From assembly GCA_030272155.1 (NCBI GenBank), contig CP126204.1:4579501-4643500 (forward strand): a stretch of DNA of 64,000 nucleotides, given 5' to 3'. Source of the DNA: Tetradesmus obliquus. Its lineage: Eukaryota > Chlorophyta > Chlorophyceae > Sphaeropleales > Scenedesmaceae. A program made the translations under genes and the position numbers. Positions 57,246 through 64,000 of this stretch are shown here, piece after piece. Position 1 is the first letter of the stretch; each line of letters opens with the position of its first letter. The notes below the pieces were generated by a model. The model was not told the origin of the DNA, made no database searches, and was given only the letters and a program-made list of their open reading frames with translations.

Positions 57246-60229
57246 GGCGGGCAGCAGGGGCAGCCAAAGTAAAGGGTCAATTGCATAGTGGTTGGCGGTT
57301 ACAATAAACGGTTGCTACAGGGTGCAGCTTGCAGGGCGCAGCAATCAATGCGCATTAGATCAGCACCCCAGCTTGGGTCGCCACAGACAGCACCAAAACT
57401 GCAGCACATTATTCCAACCTGTCATCTCCTTTGCTTCCAACTGCGCCGCTGTCACGCACCACGCTGTGTAGCTGCCTTCTTTCGAGTGCTTTGCTGCACT
57501 GCACATGCGACATGCAATGCGCTGCCACCCACCACTTGCTTCACGGGCCCGTGCGGTGTGTAGGTGAGGTGCAGCAGCTTCAGCGGCTCCGCAGCGCCCT
57601 GAGCCACTCCCAGAAACAGACCCATGCGCAGCGCACGCACCTGGGACTCATCAAGCACCTGTGGCAACATGCCGAACAGCAGCAGTAACGCAATGAGGGA
57701 AGGTTTGAGACATTGCCACGCCCAGGAACAGACCCATGCGCAGACCACGCACTGCGGGCTCGCCCAGAACCTACAGAGACACACGGCACAATGAATTTGT
57801 GACAGTGGAGTACACAGCAAAATCAGCTATGCAAGCTGCCTGCTGGAGCTGCCGTGTGCCGCAGCAGCACGCGCCTGGAACACTGCCTTGCACACAGACC
57901 CTTACCAGTGCAGCGGGTGGCTGGCCTGCATACACAGGTGCGCAGTTGTGCAAGTACCATGCGTACACCTGTCTTTTCCCACATCAAGAAGCAAGCACAT
58001 TGTGTTTCCTTTGGCCAGCCGCCAGGCTCACCTTGAGTGAGAAGTGGGCGGGGTCCAGTGCGGCAAGGTGTGCTGCTGCTGCTGCCAGGTGGCTGGGCGT
58101 GCACACGTTGGCGGGCGCTTCCACCAGGAACCTGGCCAGGCGCAAGCGCAGCATTTTTGCTTAGGCAGGGTGGTCATGTTACTCAAGAGCGGCCGCAATG
58201 TCAGCGCTGGCGACAAGTATATCCTGAGAAGAAGACCTGGCTGTGCTGGCACCTGATTTGGAAGCGGCAAAGAGCCCAGGCATGGTCTCTGGCAGCAGCA
58301 GCAGCTGCAGCAGCAGCAGCGGCACTGCCTTGCCTGCTGCCTCAAACCACCGCACCCAGTGCACAACCTGGCCACTCACTGCGACATGAGTGTGCCATGC
58401 GCTAGAGCAACCCCACGCTCAGCTGCTGCGCGCAGCGCCGCCAGGCATGCTGCATCATCAGGATGGGCAGGCAGCACCAGCCGTATGCTGCCCAGCTTCA
58501 CCTGCCAGTGCAGGGTGTGGGCCAGCGGTGCAGCATACAGCAGCAGAGCATGATGGCCAGAGCAAATGGAGCGCATGACAAACACAGCAAGCGGTGCAGC
58601 ATAGCTCAGCACCACGGCCGTGCAGGCGCTGCCAGCGGCATGGCTGCCTGCCTGATCTAATGGTGTGGACGGCTGGCAACAACAGGCATTCTTGGCAACA
58701 ACATGCTTTTGTTTTAGTTAGTGTTATCATCTGCAGCTGTATTGGGTGAGCAGCCAAGCCAGCTTGAGCGCCACCCACCTTGCTCTCTGCCTTGCTGCTC
58801 CTGTACCTCACACTGCCCTCATACAGGCCTGACAGCGCAGCAGCAACAAAGCAGCTCATAGCACACGCGGCAGCAGCTGCTGCTGCAGCCTCCTCATCTA
58901 TGTGGCTGCCTGTGCCGTATGCGCCAGCTGGCGGCACGTACAGCTCCAGCAGTGTGTTTTCTAAGCTGTACTGCTTAGCAGCAGCAGCCAGTGCTGCTCC
59001 GGCAGCCTGCAAGGCAGCCAAGCACCCACAGACGGACAGCAGCAGCAATACTCTGTCTATGATAGTCAGCAATCAAATGCGGAACACCTGCAGGTGAGCG
59101 CATGCGGCCGTGTTAAGCATTCCTGGTCGGCAGCAGCTGCCAGGGCCACACAGCAGCCTGCAGCAGGGACGTACTGTACACAGGCACAAGTGCATCGCAT
59201 CCAGCTGCAGCTGCTGGGTGCTGCGACACGCTGTGTTAACTAGCAACCAAATGCTTGAGTGTGCCTTAGCCTATCTCTCACATGGTGGCTGTTTGTTCCA
59301 TGCTGCACCTGGTGATTGCAAGGTCGCTGTTATGGGCATCGCCAAGGCGCACAGCAGTCAAATTTTATGCTTCGGGGTGCCTCAGCCTGTCGCTCACATG
59401 GTAGCTGTTTGCTCCCCAGTCCTCCTTGGTGAGGCTGGCAGCACCACCCAGGCCCAGCAGCAGCAGCGGCACAAAGCTTTCAGGTCCAGCGGCAAGCATC
59501 ACAGGAGGCAGCACCTCACCCTGCAACAGCAGCAGTAACAGCAGTAACACTGCAAGTAGTGCTGGAGCTGCTCTTTTCGCCATGCAGACGGCTCATGCTA
59601 ATATACATTCACTGGTTCACCCGATGCTCTACTCAACACAGATATGGCATGTATGCCTCAGCACCATGACTGCCACCAACACTGGCACTCGTGGATTCGG
59701 TCCTGCTGTTGCTGCTGCTGCTGCCTCACCTGTTTGCCCTTGAAGTCGCACTGTGCTGCTGCTGCCTGCACTGCCTGCTGCGCCTCTGGCGGCAGGCAGG
59801 CCAGCATGCTGCTGCTGCTGAGGCCTGTGCCTGCATGCAGCAGAGCATTGACTCCTTACGACACTCACACCATGGTCCTGGCCACAATCCCTGCAGCCCT
59901 TTGAAGACAGCGACTAAGAAAAGCAGCAGCATGCTGATCGATGCTGCACCGCATGCTCTCGACACCGCAGCTGCAAATGCGATGTGCGGCAGCAGATGGC
60001 GACTGCGCAACAGTGCACTGCATGACAGTACGCTGCATCACAAGCACCTAAGGCAGTAGCACAGTTGAAACAGTCTGCCGTCACCTGCTGCATCCTCTGG
60101 CACTGCCAACACCAGCGCCTCTGCGCTGCGCAGCTGCTGCAGCAGCGGCTGCTCCAGCAGCGCCTGCCACTCCTCAACAGCTACGGCAGGCAGTGACTCT
60201 GGCTCAAAGGGTGCCGCAAAGTTCTGCAT
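54087..60229 (-). CDS. LAP: Leucine aminopeptidase (peptidase M17), complete
   Basis: Exons on the minus strand: 60229-60085, 59785-59730, 59520-59398, 59006-58779, 58501-58380, 58131-58032, 57658-57533, 57162-57145, 56901-56764, 56429-56256, 55445-55322, 54779-54696 and 54277-54087 (TAG). In phase, about 542 aa. Key M17 features: [40 protein letters not shown] (Lys306), [11 protein letters not shown] (Asp311, Lys318), [10 protein letters not shown] (Asp329), [13 protein letters not shown] (Asp389, Glu391, Arg393), [40 protein letters not shown] and [12 protein letters not shown]. All metal ligands and catalytic Lys/Arg are present; the usual NNTDAEGR reads NDTDAEGR. An upstream ATG at 60355 would add a Cys/Ser/Val-rich leader that could be a plastid transit peptide. 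The protein ends in poly-Gln from a CAG run. It cleaves N-terminal residues and, in plants, acts in plastid protein turnover. Confidence 0.94.
54277..54390 (-). repeat. Duplicated acceptor and start of the last LAP exon
   Basis: The acceptor and first codons ([11 protein letters not shown]) of the last exon are repeated upstream in the gene at 54346-54390, about 104 bp away. The copy soon diverges (LLLFY). Confidence 0.85.
55322..55700 (-). repeat. Three copies of the LAP exon starting [13 protein letters not shown]
   Basis: The real exon (55445-55322) is preceded in the gene by two further acceptor-plus-exon copies near 55580-55500 ([19 protein letters not shown]) and 55698-55620 ([16 protein letters not shown]), spaced about 125 bp. 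Each has a CAG acceptor. Neither shows a donor, so they could be skipped exons or decoys. Confidence 0.92.
56098..56305 (-). repeat. Duplicated end of the LAP active-site exon plus donor
   Basis: The exon end encoding [14 protein letters not shown] with donor ACG/GTGAGG (ends 56256) recurs near 56155-56104 as [15 protein letters not shown] with the same donor, in the following intron. Spacing is about 152 bp. Confidence 0.88.
56589..56790 (-). repeat. Copies of the LAP exon end LQPAGVQ plus donor
   Basis: The exon end at 56764 (CAGCCAGCAGGCGTGCAG/GTGAGT on the minus strand) recurs at about 56692 with CAG/GTGGGT, and a weak third copy lies near 56589. Spacing is about 72 and 100 bp. Confidence 0.75.
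57145..57162 (-). other. 18-nt micro-exon of LAP (VALVGK)
   Basis: The conserved string VALVGKG before LTFDSGG is split. VALVGK is encoded alone at 57162-57145, between an AAG acceptor and a consensus AAG/GTGAGG donor, with an intron on each side. Both neighbours are phase 0. The protein family requires these residues, including the catalytic Lys. Confidence 0.7.
57533..57775 (-). repeat. Duplicated acceptor and start of the LAP exon [15 protein letters not shown]
   Basis: The real exon begins at 57658 ([20 protein letters not shown]). A copy about 113 bp upstream in the gene, 57771-57700, reads [20 protein letters not shown] after a TGTAG acceptor and then diverges. Confidence 0.88.
59268..59412 (-). 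repeat. Duplicated end of LAP exon 3 plus donor
   Basis: The junction around 59398 (CAT/GTGAGCGACAGG) recurs near 59273 as CAT/GTGAGAGATAGG with about 30 bp of flank, 125 bp into the following intron. Confidence 0.82.
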
Positions 60230-61563
60230 GGCGGCTGATATGATGCTGTGCTGTTGTGCACAACAGCTGGCCTGTACGACTGAGGACCTGCAGTGACACG
60301 CCAGAACAGGCAAAGTAACACACACATCAGCAACACAGACCGCAGCCGATACCATGTACGAATGCAGCTCACCAGACAGCTGCAGATATTCACTGCTATC
60401 AAGCTGTTGGTTTGGTGGGCGTATTTCCAGCTGTGTATGGATGGCACTAGACAAGCAGCGGCAGCAGCAGCAGCAGAAGGCAAGTATATGTGCAACAGCA
60501 ATAAGATATGCCTGGCCACTGCGTCACTCCATGTTTTATTTGAATGCCTGTTACTTTCCAGTTGTTGTACCCCGAGTAAGAGCTGTTTCAAAGCAAATCG
60601 TAGCTGGGGCGGTTTCCGACAAGCAGCTGAGCAGCAACATACGTTCCTCACCGCGAATAGACACTAGTTTACATCAGAACAGTAGCACAGTGTGTATCAA
60701 CGTGCTCTTGTGCCGTCACCAGTCTTCTGCACGAGGTGTGTCTGCAAGTATGAGATCACCCGAACCCTAGGGTTGCTGTGATGCTTGACCAGCCTGAGCT
60801 GCCGACAGGAGGCTTGCTTTGATGCTGGATCTTTAATAACATACTTTCACTAGTCGTTCTTGCAATTCCCATGAGCCTGTTCAGCTCTTGCAGCGCATAC
60901 CATCATGAAGCAAATTACCTTGGTGTACATGTACACGTGCCTGCCGCAACCGCTTACTGTACAGTGCAGGCGATCATGCACACAACACGGCAGTGATCAA
61001 GGTTGTTGTACAACACGCACATGTGCGTAGGAAGCTGCCAATGGGGGCATGCTGAGATGCGGCACATGTCACAAAGTGGCAGTTGAACTGACACTGACAA
61101 CACCTCTAAAGGCCCTCCCAATGCTGACCAGCAGCAGTGCTGTCATCAAAGCACAACACCGCTGTCCCATGCCTACTGCAGACTTGACAACTTCCAACAC
61201 ACAGACAGACCGGACCCTTGTATCATGGTCAACTTATTCAAATTCTCATCTGTTGCCAACACAGTTAAGACAAAAGCATCTGTTGCACCAGGAACCCATC
61301 CTCATCAGATTGGTGACCCGCATAGCCCTAACATGGACTACACAGCATGTGTGCCTGCAGGCAGCACAAGACTGCCAGCGGTGCAGCTGTCTGACACTGC
61401 TGCATACGTGAAAGCAGCTGTAAGAAACAGCACGTCACACCACAACAAGACCTGGTGCATTATTTGGCCCCCAAGGTTTGTTGCTTGCAGGACGCACAAA
61501 TCCAGCTGCTGGCTACCACTGCAGCAGCTGCAGGTGGATCACACATGCAAAGCAACCAACGCG

Positions 61564-61678
61564 TTATTGCCTCCCAGAGTTTTCACAGCATATTATTGCC
61601 ACCCAAAGTTCCACCACACATTATTGCCTCCCAGAGTTGATGCCACGCATTATTGCCATTCAAACTCAACGCATGCGT
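61564..61678. repeat. 28-bp tandem repeat, four copies
   Basis: Units starting TTATTGCCTCCCAGAGTT at 61564, 61593, 61621 and 61650 (last one diverged). A fifth isolated copy lies at 61871. Confidence 0.85.
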
Positions 61679-62166
61679 TGACCGCACATGCCTGCACACA
61701 TGCTGCGCACTGCCACCAGCAGCACCATGTAGGCTGTGCTTGCTACTGTACTAGCATGCTGGATTGCCCACACACCTCCTCTGCTGCAATGACTGCTGCA
61801 GCAGCTGCTGCTGCTGCCAGTCAGCACACCCAAAGCACACCATGCACACAGGACCATCCACATGACTCAGTTATTGCCTCCCAGAGTTTCGCAACAAGCA
61901 GTGCACCAGCGCTGCTGCTGTCCTGCTCGCTGCCACTTGCAGGACACCGGCAGATTGCTGCTGCACTCTTACAACACAGCCCACTTCCTCACTACTGTCC
62001 AGCAGATGCAATGCGCAGACGCTGCTGCTCACTGTCACTTGTGACAGGATGCAGCAGACTACACATGCACAGGAACAGCTGGACATACTTATTGCCTTTC
62101 ATAGGCTTATTACACACCACAATGATGCACCTCCCTGCCAGTGCTGCTCACTGCGCCATGCAAAAC

Positions 62167-62290
62167 AGGGCACAGCAGGGCGCAGCATGCACCGTGCTGT
62201 GACAGCAGGACACAGCATGCACAGCAGGGCACAGCATGCACCGTGCTGTGACAGCAGGGCACAGCATGCACAGCAGGGACAGCATGCACC
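62167..62290. repeat. Tandem repeat based on GGGCACAGCATGCACCGTGC
   Basis: Alternating CAGCATGCACCGTGCTGTGA and CAGCATGCACAGCAGGGCA blocks repeated about 2.5 times with few differences. Confidence 0.85.
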
Positions 62291-62931
62291 ATCATGAAGG
62301 AGCCCTCCAAGCCTCCCATAGAAGCCCACAAGGCCTCAAGCATCTCACACTTCCAGATGCCAGGTTGTTATTTGGGTGGTTGCTCAGCATGGCTGAGTGG
62401 GTTTGATTGTTGCCGCTTGGTTGGCCCGTAAGTGCCAGCAGGCCGGCGGTTGTCTGTCGCCAGGGCACGTGCGGCACCAGGATCCCAGCAGCACAGTGTC
62501 TTATTTTGCAGCGGGTCGAACACCTGCAGCAGCAGCAACAGCAGCACAGCAGGCAGCAGGATGGGTTAGTGCTTGTAATATTATGCGTTGTAACAGCGGC
62601 ATTCCTAGCTGCTGCTGCTGCAGCAGACATGCACGTGACAGGAAGGCTGCAGATGCAGCACAGTGTCCGAAGAATAATGCATGTGTCCGTTCTTGTAATT
62701 GCTGGGCTGCATGGTGGCTGCATGACATACTTTTGGCGAACACAGTGCTGCATATGAATGAGCAGCAGGCTGTACTGTGTACCAGCAGCACAACTGCAGT
62801 CAGCTGTGCCAGCAGCAGCTGCTGCTGCTGCCAGTGCTCGGCATTGGCTCACCTGCTGCTTCATTTGTCCACAGCATCGGGTGGTAGGTCAGGCTGATGA
62901 GGAGCCATTATTGTTGCCTTGGCTGGCTGGC

Positions 62932-63110
62932 TGGGTGGCTCTGCAGTGCCACCTAGGGGAGGCTTATTGGCCGCATGCCATCCAAGGTAGTGAGGCAAAG
63001 CCACCTGGGGCATTGTGGCTCTGCAGTGCCCACATGCCACATGCGGCTCTGCAGTGCCCACATGCCACATGTGGCTCTGCAGTGCCACCTAGGGCAGGCG
63101 TATTGGCCGC
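62932..63110. repeat. Repeats of TGGCTCTGCAGTGCC
   Basis: Four copies of the GGCTCTGCAGTGCC core. Two are followed by CACATGCCACATG and two by ACCTAGGG..TATTGGCCGC, an ABBA-like order. Confidence 0.8.
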
Positions 63111-63265
63111 AAGCCCAGCTCCTGGTAGCCAGCTGGGTGGTGGCTGTCAGTGCGCGGGGCATCACGGGATAGGCGGTGGCTGCCGAGTGGTGGTTGGTGG
63201 TGTCATGGTTGGGTGAGAGGTGATGAAGGGCTGTGCTGCTGCCAGTCAGCACGGGGGTGACATGG

Positions 63266-63297
<32 letters not shown>

Positions 63298-63677
63298 TGG
63301 CGTTGGCGTCACTTGGAAGCCTGTGTGCCTGCCCAGGGGTCTGGGCAGTGCCACTGGGAGACCTGCAGCAGCAGCAGCCAGCAGGACACACACGTGGTTG
63401 TCAGCGATTTGATAAGGTGAGTGATGGGGGCACACATGTAGCATGCTGCAGTGTGAGCCTGCAGGGACTGGCAGCACCAGCAGCACCAGCAGCACAACTG
63501 CTGTACTGCGAACCTTGCAGACGCTGCAGTTGCGTGCCAGCCTTCTCTATCGTCGAGTAAGCAGCAAACAGATGCGATGATGCTACTTCGACGAGGCTGG
63601 TGTGAGAACAACGCGAAGCTTGCACCAGCGGTGCCAGCAGCAGCACCGGGCTTACCCGACACGGTAAGCTGTTCACG

Positions 63678-63893
63678 CCATTCAATCATCTTTAAGCCTA
63701 AGCCTTTGGCATAAACTATTCACTGCTATGGGAGTTGTCAGGCCTTCTATGTTGAGGAGACCGTGCACTCTGCCCTGTTTATGGGTCCAGTTCAGAGTGA
63801 CTCCACAGCTACTAGTGTAAGATTTGTATATCATGCATCCTAAATGCACAAAGCCAGGCCTGCCGAACACAAGCGAGCCCCGCTCCTTATATA
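63678..63893 (-). promoter_or_regulatory. TATA box and candidate first exon of a leftward gene
   Basis: TATATAAGG on the minus strand at 63893-63885, set in GC-rich sequence. About 200 bp downstream is ATG at 63689 (MIEWREQLTVSG) ending at a good donor, TCGG/GTAAGC (exon end 63678). The remaining exons were not identified, so the gene itself is unproven. Confidence 0.4.
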
Positions 63894-64000
63894 GCCCTGG
63901 TGACACTACGGACACGGGTCGCGGAATCGTCAGATTGCAATCTTGTTTATGACGCAGTATTTCTTTGTTCGGGCGACTCAATATATTGAATTTACGTTTC

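Larger units (their letters stand above)
60356..63677. other. Low-complexity region, no resolved gene
   Basis: No exon chain could be built on either strand. A leftward gene starting near 63689 may run through it, as suggested by scattered TGCAG acceptors with short open stretches (e.g. 63410-63350 and 62530-62430 on the minus strand), but no family was recognised. Contains the repeat clusters listed separately. Confidence 0.4.

Noticed and set aside
61225..62202. 325-aa plus-strand ORF
   Set aside because: Crosses a 28-bp tandem repeat, has biased His/Cys/Ala composition and no domain; likely chance openness.

Overview
This window reads as nuclear DNA of a green alga, most likely a chlorophycean such as a Scenedesmus/Tetradesmus relative. 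That placement is inferred from intron-dense genes with GT..TGCAG introns, very abundant CAG/CTG runs in exons and introns, and plant-type housekeeping proteins. No bacterial operon, plasmid, virus or organelle signature was seen. Gene models were built by chaining exons whose donors, acceptors and phases agree. Six of the eight models stay in phase from start to stop or window edge without any problem; the other two each carry one anomaly (an in-frame TAA and an apparent 1-nt frameshift).

Layout: (1) 395-2960 (+), the 3' part of a subtilisin-like protease with a PA domain. (2) 2961-6740, an intergenic repeat tract that includes a six-copy ~305-bp array. (3) 6741-17271 (+), a 19-exon secreted cysteine-rich GCC2/GCC3-type protein interrupted by one in-frame TAA. 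(4) 21030-24058 (-), glyoxalase I, complete and in phase (183 aa). (5) 24203-28971, mostly repeats. (6) 28972-35959 (-), an RBM45-like three-RRM RNA-binding protein. (7) 37211-40466 (+), an armadillo-repeat protein sharing a divergent promoter region with (6). (8) 41284-44839 (+), an aldo/keto-reductase-like protein lacking two catalytic residues. (9) 45628-47432 (-), an unrecognised helical protein. (10) 48717-53544 (-), Beclin 1/ATG6, complete (507 aa). (11) 54087-60229 (-), leucine aminopeptidase M17, complete (about 542 aa). (12) 60356-64000, low-complexity DNA ending in a TATA box for a leftward gene that could not be resolved.

The most unusual feature runs across the whole window. Exon-intron junctions have been tandemly duplicated again and again, with a repeat length near 110 bp (range about 92-157 bp) in unrelated genes. 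Each copy carries the edge of an exon plus its splice donor, lying in the following intron, or its acceptor plus the start of the exon, lying in the preceding intron. The extreme case is the RBM45-like gene, where the RRM3 exon end and its donor are repeated about eleven times between 30060 and 31230. These arrays could be decoy or poison exons, raw material for alternative splicing, or the residue of a duplication process that favours splice junctions. The sequence shows the duplications; any function is inference.

The genes are unrelated housekeeping and secreted-protein genes and do not form a pathway.
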